The notes under the pieces are model-generated. The model did not search any database. It was not told the DNA's origin and saw only the letters and a program-made list of their open reading frames with translations. Positions 1 to 7,200 of a stretch of 24,793 bases of DNA are shown one piece after another. The position numbers were made by a program, and so were the translations under genes. The stretch is taken from contig CAYYYJ010000014.1 of the NCBI GenBank assembly GCA_964476045.1, forward strand, positions 1-24,793, given 5' to 3'. This stretch comes from CAYYYJ01 sp964476045 (lineage in GTDB: Archaea > Aenigmatarchaeota > Aenigmatarchaeia > QMZP01 > JACQNV01). Within the stretch, counting starts at the first letter, position 1, and each line of letters begins with the position of its first letter.

Positions 1-33
1 GTTTCCCGAGTTTCCACACACTAAAGATTAAAA

Positions 34-297
34 TCAGATTAATTTCTGCCCGCTTTTTATATCGATTATATGTATCACATTTACAGGGCAAGAATCAGCA
101 GCTTCCCTGTTATTTTTTAGCTCAACCAGCTCAAGTTCTTCCTTCACTATCGCAGCCCCGTCCTTTATCTCTTTCGATCCGATAAGATCAGACTTCCCGT
201 CAGCATCGCTCATCTTCCAGAACTCAGGCGCAACAGCTGCGCAAGCTCCGCATCCGATACAGCCTGGCCTATCGTGCTCTATCTTAAAATTGGTCAT
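34..297 (-). CDS. Single-cluster [4Fe-4S] ferredoxin
   Basis: Small electron carrier of 87 residues. Counting from the chosen start, Cys13, Cys16 and Cys19 form a CxxCxxC motif, and Cys70 followed by Pro supplies the fourth ligand, so a single [4Fe-4S] cluster is expected. The segment after it, VNVIHI, is the usual ferredoxin C-terminal strand. An upstream ATG at 318 would add seven residues, but MTNFKIEHD matches the N-termini of the other ferredoxins in this window (MVKFKVEYY), so 297 is preferred. The start overlaps the stop of a 30-codon ORF by ATGA, which suggests translational coupling. It is the only one of the four ferredoxins here that keeps all four Cys. Redox partners are unknown. 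Confidence 0.9.
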   Translation of the reverse strand: MTNFKIEHDRPGCIGCGACAAVAPEFWKMSDADGKSDLIGSKEIKDGAAIVKEELELVELKNNREAADSCPVNVIHIIDIKSGQKLI

Positions 298-386
298 AAT
301 ATTTGCATATTTTTGCATAAGCTTTTAGGGGAAGCGATAGCTCCCGTAAAAAGCTTACTGTCGTGCTCTATTTTGAAATTTGCCAT
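294..386 (-). CDS. 30-codon ORF repeating the ferredoxin N-terminus
   Basis: Begins ATG at 386 and ends in a TGA that overlaps the ferredoxin ATG (ATGA). Its first nine residues, MANFKIEHD, differ from the ferredoxin start (MTNFKIEHD) only at position 2, and the DNA is also nearly the same over about 27 bases. After that the reading runs through a palindrome (319-356) and has no cluster Cys motif. Either it is the stump of a tandem ferredoxin duplicate, or a short leader peptide coupling translation to the ferredoxin. It is the first ORF after the apparent TATA box. Confidence 0.45.
   Translation of the reverse strand: MANFKIEHDSKLFTGAIASPKSLCKNMQIL
319..356 (-). repeat. 38-nt interrupted palindrome (hairpin)
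   Basis: Outer arms AAGCTTTT (319-326) and AAAAGCTT (349-356) are perfect complements. Inner arms 330-335 and 340-345 pair around a 4-nt loop, and three unpaired bases per side separate the two stems. On the minus (mRNA) strand the one inner irregularity becomes a G-U pair, which favours an RNA hairpin in the transcript ahead of the ferredoxin. Confidence 0.6.
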
Positions 387-414
387 ACATCCTAAACCTT
401 TTTAATCTTATAGA

Positions 415-422
415 TATTTAAA
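415..422 (-). promoter_or_regulatory. Probable TATA box for the ferredoxin unit
   Basis: On the minus strand TTTAAATA lies about 30 bases ahead of the ATG at 386, archaeal TATA spacing. It sits in the short space after the downstream end of the yyaL-like gene and would start a transcript at or just before the 30-codon ORF. Confidence 0.5.
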
Positions 423-440
423 GTTTCGCCGGCAAATTCG

Positions 441-2468
441 TCAGAGCAAATCTAGTTTCTCTTTCTCTGTCACAGGCATACTGCACGTATTCTTGTAGCA
501 CATGTAAACAGTTGGTTTTCCGTCTATTTTTGTCCTATCCTTAAAAACAGATTTGGCTGAATTTGTTTCCCCTACATGAATTATTTTATTCCCTGTTTTC
601 TTTCCGATGGTCTCTACAAATTCCTTTACTAAAATATCTTTTTTATCCCCTATTATCACAAATTCTTTCGGGCCAGCAAAATAGTAATCCAGCGCTTGCA
701 GGTATGTTCCCTTCTGCAAACTCCCCCTTGGGCTTAATTCATGGAAAAATTTGAGAATTTTTTCCGCGATCTCTTTGTATTCTGATTTCTCAGTCAAATA
801 AAAAAGATCGAGGAGAACGCGTGCTGCCACCGAATTCCCAGCAGGCGAAGAAAAATCAAAAATAGGCTTTTCTGTGCTAAGGTACCTGTCTTCCGAATAA
901 AAAAATCCAAAGTCTTTTTTGTCCCAGAATTTTTCTATCGTTTTCTTAACAATCTCCTCTGCCTTATTCAAATATTTTTCTTCGAACGTTATCTGGTAAG
1001 CTTCAATCAGGGTTTTCCCAAAAAATACATAGTCGTCCATAAAACCCATGACAGAAGCCACACCGCCAGAAAACATATGATAAAGAATTCCATTCTTATA
1101 CAAATTGTCCAAAACAAAATCCAGATTTTTCAATGCAGTATCCAAATACTTTTTCTCCCCTAAAATATTGTAAGCATCTAGAAAAGCAGAGGAAGCAAGA
1201 CAATCCCAATTTGTAAAACTATTTTTGTCTATAAAACTCGCTGGCCTTTTGCACCTTATCTTGAAAAGTATTTTCTTTGAGCTCTCGATTATTCTCTCCG
1301 CGTCCTCTTTTTTCAAACCCATCTCCTCAACGATATCTTGAATCTCAGCTTCCTTGTGCAGAACATTTTGGTTCCCCACTTCGAAATTCCCTTTTTCCTT
1401 AATCCCATAATAGGCACACATAACTCTTGCTTCTTTCTCCCCCAAAATCTCCATCACCTCTTTTTTTGTCCAGGTAAAATACGCCCCTTCTTCAGTGGAA
1501 ACCCGTCCATTCTTTCCATCTTCCCATACGTCCACCGGACTGTCAGCATCCTGGCTAGAGTAAAATAACCCGTTTTCACCAAGCATATCCCGCTCCAAAA
1601 AGCTAATTATCTCTTCAGAAATCTTTCTGTAAAATTCGTCCCCTGTAATCTGGTAAGCCTTTAAGTAAACTTTCAGTAAAAGGGCATTATCAGTCAGCAT
1701 CTTCTCGAAATGGGGAACTCTCCACTGTTCATCAACAGAGTATCTGTGGAACCCGCCCCCAAGCTGGTCATACACTCCCCCGTCCGCCATTTTTCTCAGA
1801 GTCAAATCCAAAAATTTCTTGACCTCCTCTCTGCCAGTGTTATTATAGTAATCCAATAGCAGGAGCAAAGCCTCGCTCATAGGGAATTTCGGCCTGCCGC
1901 CGAAACCGCCATTAAAGCTGTCAGCATCATTTAGTATCACAGCAACCCCCCTTTCCACTGATTTTGAGTCCAGATCAATCCTGTCTACTTTCATTTCAGA
2001 CAAGCTCGCGACATCCTCAGTCATTTTGTCAATCCGCTCTTTCTCACCAGAATAAGTTTCTGCAATCCCTTTTAGTATTGCCTTTAAATCCTCTGGACGA
2101 AAATAAGTCCCGCCAAAAAATGGTTTTTTCTCAGAAGTTATGAAAACAGTCAGAGGCCATCCGCCTGCACCAGTAAACATCTGCACAAATTTCTGGTATG
2201 CGCTGTCGAGATCAGGCCTCTCATCCCTATCAACCTTGACAGCAACAAAATTTTTGTTTACAATTTCCGCGATTTCTTTATTTTCCCAGCTCTCGTGAGC
2301 CTGCACGTGGCACCAATGGCACCAAACAGCGCCAATCGAGAGGAGCACAGGTTTCCCTTCCCTTCCCGCTTTCTCAAAAACTTCCTCTGACCAAGGATGC
2401 CAATCTATCAGTTGCTTGCTCGCGGCTTTTAGGTAAGAACTTGATTGATCAGAGAGCTTATTTGTCAT
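441..2468 (-). CDS. yyaL: YyaL/SSP411-type thioredoxin-domain protein (DUF255)
   Basis: 675 residues, the usual length of the family found in bacteria, archaea and as SPATA20 in animals. The N-terminal third is a thioredoxin-like domain with active-site CHWC (Cys50, Cys53), followed by VKVDRDERPDLD and GGWPLTVF, all family hallmarks. The remainder is an alpha/alpha-barrel region related to six-hairpin glycosidases (GGGFHRYSVDEQWRVPHFEKML, split here only for description, is the classic block near residues 240-260). The C-terminus VYMCYKNTCSMPVT matches the family's Cys-containing tail. The biochemical role is not established; a thiol-redox or sugar-modifying function is only suggested by the fold. 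It is divergent from the small gene at 2555. Confidence 0.92.
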   Translation of the reverse strand: MTNKLSDQSSSYLKAASKQLIDWHPWSEEVFEKAGREGKPVLLSIGAVWCHWCHVQAHESWENKEIAEIVNKNFVAVKVDRDERPDLDSAYQKFVQMFTGAGGWPLTVFITSEKKPFFGGTYFRPEDLKAILKGIAETYSGEKERIDKMTEDVASLSEMKVDRIDLDSKSVERGVAVILNDADSFNGGFGGRPKFPMSEALLLLLDYYNNTGREEVKKFLDLTLRKMADGGVYDQLGGGFHRYSVDEQWRVPHFEKMLTDNALLLKVYLKAYQITGDEFYRKISEEIISFLERDMLGENGLFYSSQDADSPVDVWEDGKNGRVSTEEGAYFTWTKKEVMEILGEKEARVMCAYYGIKEKGNFEVGNQNVLHKEAEIQDIVEEMGLKKEDAERIIESSKKILFKIRCKRPASFIDKNSFTNWDCLASSAFLDAYNILGEKKYLDTALKNLDFVLDNLYKNGILYHMFSGGVASVMGFMDDYVFFGKTLIEAYQITFEEKYLNKAEEIVKKTIEKFWDKKDFGFFYSEDRYLSTEKPIFDFSSPAGNSVAARVLLDLFYLTEKSEYKEIAEKILKFFHELSPRGSLQKGTYLQALDYYFAGPKEFVIIGDKKDILVKEFVETIGKKTGNKIIHVGETNSAKSVFKDRTKIDGKPTVYMCYKNTCSMPVTEKEKLDLL

Positions 2469-2521
2469 ACCAATAATTCAGACCAGAGTAATATAAGATC
2501 ACTAAAATGCTCCCGGTTAAG

Positions 2522-2549
2522 CTTATAAATACAACCGATATAATATCGG
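2522..2549 (+). promoter_or_regulatory. TATA box and 6-bp inverted repeat ahead of the small gene
   Basis: CTTATAAAT at 2522-2530 is a good archaeal TATA box 25 to 30 bases before the ATG at 2555. Between them lies CCGATA-TAA-TATCGG (2535-2549), a perfect 6-bp inverted repeat with a 3-bp centre, placed where a repressor would block initiation. Confidence 0.5.
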
Positions 2550-2554
2550 ATCTT

Positions 2555-2788
2555 ATGTCATTCACATCCCGCGCAATAAGGGAATTAGGTTATTATGGAC
2601 TGGTACCTTTGTCTACTGTGAGGGCTGTTTGGGGTTTCTGTAATAACCCTGATGAAACAATAGGATCAAGGACATTGAAAATCGCATATGACGCAGCCTT
2701 CTTAGCACCCTCTATTGCAGCAGAAGCTGCAAAAGCATATTTTATTTACACACCGTTGATAAAAGCAGCTTATAATTCTTTATTCTGA
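2555..2788 (+). CDS. Small protein of unknown function
   Basis: 77 residues from the ATG at 2555, or 93 from an earlier ATG at 2507. The later start is preferred because the best TATA box (2522-2530) lies downstream of 2507 and would give a leaderless message beginning near 2550. The protein is Ala-rich in its second half (about residues 45-65) with hydrophobic stretches that could be one weak membrane helix or an amphipathic helix. I do not recognise a family. It stands alone on the plus strand between leftward genes. Confidence 0.5.
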   Translation: MSFTSRAIRELGYYGLVPLSTVRAVWGFCNNPDETIGSRTLKIAYDAAFLAPSIAAEAAKAYFIYTPLIKAAYNSLF

Positions 2789-2795
2789 TCTCAGT

Positions 2796-3086
2796 TTATT
2801 TAATCTCTTTCAATTTCTCCAGAAAAACAGATCTCGGGAATACTCTAGCGCATCCAGTGTCCTTGAATCTTTTCATCCCCTCTGTGTCTGCATGAGATCC
2901 AAAGCATACAACTTTATCTGGATATTTTTTGCAGAGTTCATAGCTCTCAGCGTGCTCCATGTCCAGGATCAGCAAATCAAATTCCTGCTCAGAATAAGAC
3001 TGCAGAAATTTTATAGAATGGTTCGGAAGCGCTTTCTCTATCTCCGGAATAAAGAAAATGTCGCAGAGCAAACAAACTATTTTCAT
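2796..3086 (-). CDS. Receiver-like (CheY-fold) small protein
   Basis: 96 residues with the beta/alpha rhythm of a response-regulator receiver: strand MKIVCLLCD, then FDLLILDME with Asp42 at the phosphoacceptor position, then KVVCFGSHAD with Ser64 at the Ser/Thr switch position, and a last strand RVFPRS. The usual acidic pair after strand 1 is reduced to Asp9, and the conserved Lys near the end is replaced in the PRS segment, so phosphorylation is uncertain. There is no output domain. It starts 9 bases after the vapC stop and is probably co-transcribed with vapBC. The fold assignment comes from pattern only. Confidence 0.6.
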   Translation of the reverse strand: MKIVCLLCDIFFIPEIEKALPNHSIKFLQSYSEQEFDLLILDMEHAESYELCKKYPDKVVCFGSHADTEGMKRFKDTGCARVFPRSVFLEKLKEIK

Positions 3087-3095
3087 AATTTCAGC

Positions 3096-3476
3096 CTAAT
3101 CCCAAACAACTTCAATCTCCCCAGACCTCTTTATGTTCTCATCTTTCGTAATAACTTTTGCTTTAAGATGTTTAGCTGTAGCCACGATAATCTGATCGTG
3201 TATTTCCTTTATTTTACTTTTAGTTAATAACTTTACTATCTCGAGATTAAAGCTGACAGATATAAAGTTATCAGAAGATTCTATTTTGTTAATAACCTCA
3301 TCGAAATTAAGCTGGATTCTACTGTCTTTTATTAAATAGTAACATTCTGCCAAAACAATAGTTGGAATAAATATTACAACTTCGCCTCTTTCAGAAGATC
3401 TGAATACCTCATCAGCTTTAGAAGGTAGATTACCTAAAAGATATCTAACCAGTGCATGTGTGTCAGCTACAAACAT
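3096..3476 (-). CDS. vapC: VapC-type PIN-domain toxin
   Basis: 126-residue PIN-domain ribonuclease, normal VapC size. The acidic metal-binding residues are visible: Asp5 in the N-terminal VADTHALV, Glu44 in LAECYYL, Asp94 in IHDQIIVATA, and Asp112 in ITKDENI. The family cleaves RNA, often tRNA, when freed from its antitoxin. The first 14 bases overlap the end of the antitoxin gene at 3463-3669, the usual arrangement for translational coupling. No sign of disruption. Confidence 0.9.
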   Translation of the reverse strand: MFVADTHALVRYLLGNLPSKADEVFRSSERGEVVIFIPTIVLAECYYLIKDSRIQLNFDEVINKIESSDNFISVSFNLEIVKLLTKSKIKEIHDQIIVATAKHLKAKVITKDENIKRSGEIEVVWD

Positions 3477-3669
3477 TTTTAGACCTCTTTGATAATGATA
3501 ATTTAGCTTTTTCCATAGACTCTTCTAATTCACTTTCTGGAACAATTAATTTTGCCATACCGCGGAGAGAAACAATATTTTTCGGTTTGATGGACGAAGC
3601 TACAAGTACCTTTAATTCATCAATCTCGCTTTCTATGCCATTAAGCTTGGTCATTATCTGATTTTCCAT
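3463..3669 (-). CDS. vapB: VapB-type antitoxin
   Basis: 68 residues directly upstream of vapC with a 14-base overlap. The central block NIVSLRGMAKLIVPESELEE, followed by MEKAKLSL, resembles archaeal antitoxins paired with PIN toxins, where a C-terminal helix wraps the toxin. The N-terminal 30 residues are a helical segment rather than a clear AbrB-type DNA-binding fold, so the DNA-binding mode is unclear. The start at 3669 fits a leaderless message from the TATA box at 3688-3696. Confidence 0.8.
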   Translation of the reverse strand: MENQIMTKLNGIESEIDELKVLVASSIKPKNIVSLRGMAKLIVPESELEESMEKAKLSLSKRSKNVCS

Positions 3670-3687
3670 AGATATAATTACATCTCA

Positions 3688-3696
3688 TATTTAAAA
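3688..3696 (-). promoter_or_regulatory. TATA box for vapBC
   Basis: TTTTAAATA on the minus strand is centred about 24 bases ahead of the vapB ATG, predicting transcription start at or next to the start codon (leaderless mRNA). Confidence 0.55.
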
Positions 3697-3700
3697 GACT

Positions 3701-3961
3701 TCATATCAGCCTTTCCCCTGTTTCTATATTAGTAATGTGTATCACATTCTTCGGGCACCCGTCTGCAGCGCGCTTGAAGGCCTCCAGATCCTTCTCATCA
3801 ATTATTTTCTCAAACATCTGAGTTGCTTCATTGAATTCAGAACCACCTTTCATCTTCGCCTTTCCAGTCGGCTCAATCTCCCATTGGTCAGGCGACACAG
3901 CTGCGCAAGTTCCTGCTCCTATGCACTTTTTCCTGTAATATTCCACTTTGAATTTGACCAT
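3701..3961 (-). CDS. [3Fe-4S]-type ferredoxin
   Basis: 86 residues, similar in length and sequence to the ferredoxin at 34-297, but the cluster motif is CIGAGTC: Cys13 and Cys19 are kept and position 16 is Ala. The third ligand is Cys69 in GCPKNVIHI. Three-Cys ferredoxins of this CxxAGxC form normally hold a [3Fe-4S] cluster with a higher potential than [4Fe-4S]. A GGGAG stretch just before the ATG may serve as ribosome binding site. It reads away from the repeat cluster at 4011 and shares that intergenic space with the lipoprotein gene. Confidence 0.9.
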   Translation of the reverse strand: MVKFKVEYYRKKCIGAGTCAAVSPDQWEIEPTGKAKMKGGSEFNEATQMFEKIIDEKDLEAFKRAADGCPKNVIHITNIETGERLI

Positions 3962-4110
3962 ATCAGATCTCCCTGTATTTTTTGTATCTGTTAATAGGTA
4001 ATTATAATCCCCCTAAAGATTTAATACCAGCCGGATATATACTATACATTAAGAAAATCCCCCTAAAGATTTAATACCAGCCGGATATATACTATACATT
4101 AAGAAAATCC

Positions 4111-4210
4111 NNNNNNNNNNNNNNNNNNNNNNNNNNNNNNNNNNNNNNNNNNNNNNNNNNNNNNNNNNNNNNNNNNNNNNNNNNNNNNNNNNNNNNNNNN
4201 NNNNNNNNNN
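4111..4210. other. Scaffold gap (100 N)
   Basis: Exactly 100 unknown bases with repeat copies on both sides. The round number suggests a conventional gap size, so the true distance is unknown and the two flanks may even overlap. The repeat is the likely reason assembly stopped here. Confidence 0.95.
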
Positions 4211-4211
4211 C

Positions 4212-4226
4212 CCTAAAGATTTAATA
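4212..4226 (+). promoter_or_regulatory. BRE/TATA promoter of the lipoprotein gene
   Basis: CCTAAAG (BRE-like) followed by ATTTAATA (4219-4226) predicts transcription start near 4248, ten bases before the ATG at 4258. AAGGT lies about 8 bases before the ATG and could be a Shine-Dalgarno site. The same CTAAAG plus TATA arrangement recurs ahead of the ribosomal operon at 23472-23486. Confidence 0.6.
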
Positions 4227-4257
4227 CCAGCCGGATATATATAATAAGGTAAAAAAT

Positions 4258-7200
4258 ATGAAGATAGCCTATCTTGTTTTAATCCTTTTAGCCTTTGTTG
4301 TAATTATCTCAGGTTGTGTGCAGCCACAACAGCCAAAAGCAAGTCCTCAAGCTTCTCTAGAACCATCTCCGCAAGCTTCCCCAGCAATCCAACAAAGCCC
4401 AGAGATCTTCCAGGAACCTGCTGAAACATGCACTGAGTTTAACCAACAATTCCAAACAAGCTACACTAAGGTATATCAGGAGGAGTGTACACTTAATTTT
4501 AACGGGATAACCTTGAGTACAAGTTCATATACATATCCAAACGCTAATTCTGCAACCTTCACTAACGGCTGTGTGGACAATGTAAAAACAGTATACAAAT
4601 GCAATGCACAAACTGGCGGCAAATGTGTAACTACCTGTCCGCAAACATGTAGCAACAACCAATGCACTGAGATCCCTGGACAGGCAATCAAAACTGACCC
4701 AAAAGTTGCCTGCTCACAGAATTTCTGCCTGATTGCATGGAAAGACGCAACCCTCAAAAAGACAATAGGCCGTGTAACAGACATCTATGGGAAAACTCTT
4801 GTCGACAATATAGAAATACAATCGCTTCCTCTGACCACATCCTCTGACACAAAATCCTACCAAAAAACAGATATTACACTCGGAACAACAGCAACAGACA
4901 TCTCAGTAAGCTCTGTGAATACATACAAAGCTCTTGATAAACAGACAAATGTAAAATCCAGCCAATGGGATCCCAGTACCAACACTTATGTTAGTATGGT
5001 AGGCCGTTTGCAACAAGCTGGTTATACGTGTACTAATGATAATATCTACGGTTACGGTGACTCTTACACGTGCACCGGCCTAAAAGACACCACAGACAGC
5101 CAAACATACTCCATCAACTTCCAAGGCCAGAAAACCGCAGTATCCTCTGGATATTCTGCAAAAGACTCTGCAAGGTCGCAAGATGATATAACAAAGAAAT
5201 TTGTTAAGGTCTCGACAGACGGAACAACAGGCTTTGTTCAAGTTCAGGACACAGCTGGAAATAATATAGGCTCACAGATTTCGCTTGGCGCAGTCACTTC
5301 GCCTCCATCTGTCTCCAACATCCCGTTCACAAGTACCTACATGATCGCCTATCCAGCTTCTGATGGAGTTAAAGTAAAGATGATTGACACTTCAGACACA
5401 GCTCCAACAACAGTAGCCCCAGCAACCTTTTCCAAGCCAGAAGCAGGCACAGAAACAGCTGATTACTCTGTAATCGACACAGATGAAAAAACACCTATTG
5501 CAGATAAGGAAAGCCGATCTCGCGACATCCCTGTTGTCCTTGAACATAAAGACCAATGGAGCAAAAGGCTTAAAGGGACACTCCAGTTCACAAAAGGCGA
5601 TGTTGACCTTTCAAGACTCATAATAGAAGCAGATGAAAAAACAACTGCAACCAACATTGCAGGCGTAAAAGGACTGGCAAACAAAATCCTTCTTATCCCG
5701 GACAACAACAATGATGCAGGTGTTCTGGTCTGCCCATCATTGAGCACACTAGCTGGAATGCAATTGGCTCTTGGTAAACTAAAAGCCAGCACTCAGCCGT
5801 GCTTAAATTCTCTTGTGTTCAATGGACAACTCCCTGAAACAAAAAAAGACACAGCAGGAAATGATATAACAGTTAAAGTAGCTCCGCAGTCAAACCCAAA
5901 TTTTGCCAACTGGAATTTCGATGAACTTAAAACAGGGAACGTTATCCAAGCGTCAGAAGTCAGGCCCGGCGGAGTGTCAGCAGCTGCAACAACCACAACT
6001 ACAACAGGATCGTCTTCAACTACATCTACAACCTTGCCTTCTGGTCTCGTCGGAAGATGGGAACTCGACGAAGTCTCAGGCACAACAGCTTCTGATTCTT
6101 CAGGAAATAACAATGCAGGATCCCTAGCAGGCAGTCCACAGCGGGTTAGCGGGCATTCAGGCAGTGCCCTAAGCTTCTCCTCTAATGTCCGCAATTATGT
6201 AAACATCCCTTCTATACCAGCACTAAGCCCGGCAAACCAAATCTCAGTTGAGATGTGGGTCAAGCCAGCCAACCAATTCACAGAGCAAAAATATCCCCTC
6301 TGGAAGGCAAATTCCTATGGAATTTCAATTGGCGACATAAGCGGTGGAAACCTAAACAAGCCGGGTTTTTATCTATTGCAGGGCGGGTCATGGAAAAGCG
6401 TAATGTCTACTGACGCATTCACAGACACAAACTGGCATCACATAGTAGGGACTTATGATGGATCCAAGATCACAATATATGTAGACGGCATCGCCAAAGC
6501 AACTTCACTATCAACAGGAACAATAGACTCATCAGCATACAATTTAGGAATAGGTAACTACGTTCAGTTACCAGGAGTTCCAGAACCCACAAGCAACTAT
6601 TTCGGCGGCCTGATAGATGGGGTTAGAATTTACAGCAAAGGGCTTTCTGCCACCGAAGTTCAAGGCCTTTACAGTTCCCAACCGACATCTGCCCCAACTC
6701 CAGTTACCACATCCTCCGCTCCCTCAGGAACAGTTTCAGGCTCGGCAACCCTTGTTGATGTCACTACTGGAATTTCTGTAAACGACAGATTTAAAACAGG
6801 AAAAGGCATGCAGTTTGATGGGCTTGGCACATTTGTGACTTTCCCTGACACTGAAAAATCAGGAGTTCTAGACCAGACGAGTGCAATAACTATTTCTTCC
6901 TGGATATTTGTTGATGCACTGAATGTTGGTGGAACAACAGGAAGCCAAATGATATTAAGGAAGCTGCCAGCATCAGGCACAGGCGATCCACTAGCACTTT
7001 ATGATATCCAACTCCATCAAGATACCAAGAAAATAGGATGCGGCCTTTCTTCAGGATATCCTGGAACCTATAAAGAAGCTTTCTCAGACAATCCAATCAC
7101 AACAAAGGCGTGGACTCTAGTTACTTGTAGATGGGACGGAACAGACATAAGATTATATATCAACGGAGTGGCTCAGGGAACCTCTGTAGCTTTTGCAGGT

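Larger units (their letters stand above)
4011..4250 (+). repeat. 50-bp tandem repeat carrying a promoter motif
   Basis: Two complete identical copies (4011-4060, 4061-4110) begin CCCTAAAGATTTAATACCAG. A third copy starts at 4211 just after the scaffold gap and follows the unit for about 28 bases before diverging at the lipoprotein gene. Each copy contains CTAAAGATTTAATA, which looks like BRE plus TATA box. How many copies exist in the gap cannot be known from this sequence. Confidence 0.9.

Noticed and set aside
4011..4250. Possible CRISPR array
   Set aside because: The 50-bp units are directly adjacent with no variable spacers, and no cas genes are present.
5793..6194. Long minus-strand readings opposite the lipoprotein gene (also 4476-4784, 6669-6980)
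   Set aside because: They are shadows caused by Thr/Ser/Pro codon bias of the real gene; no promoter or family signal.
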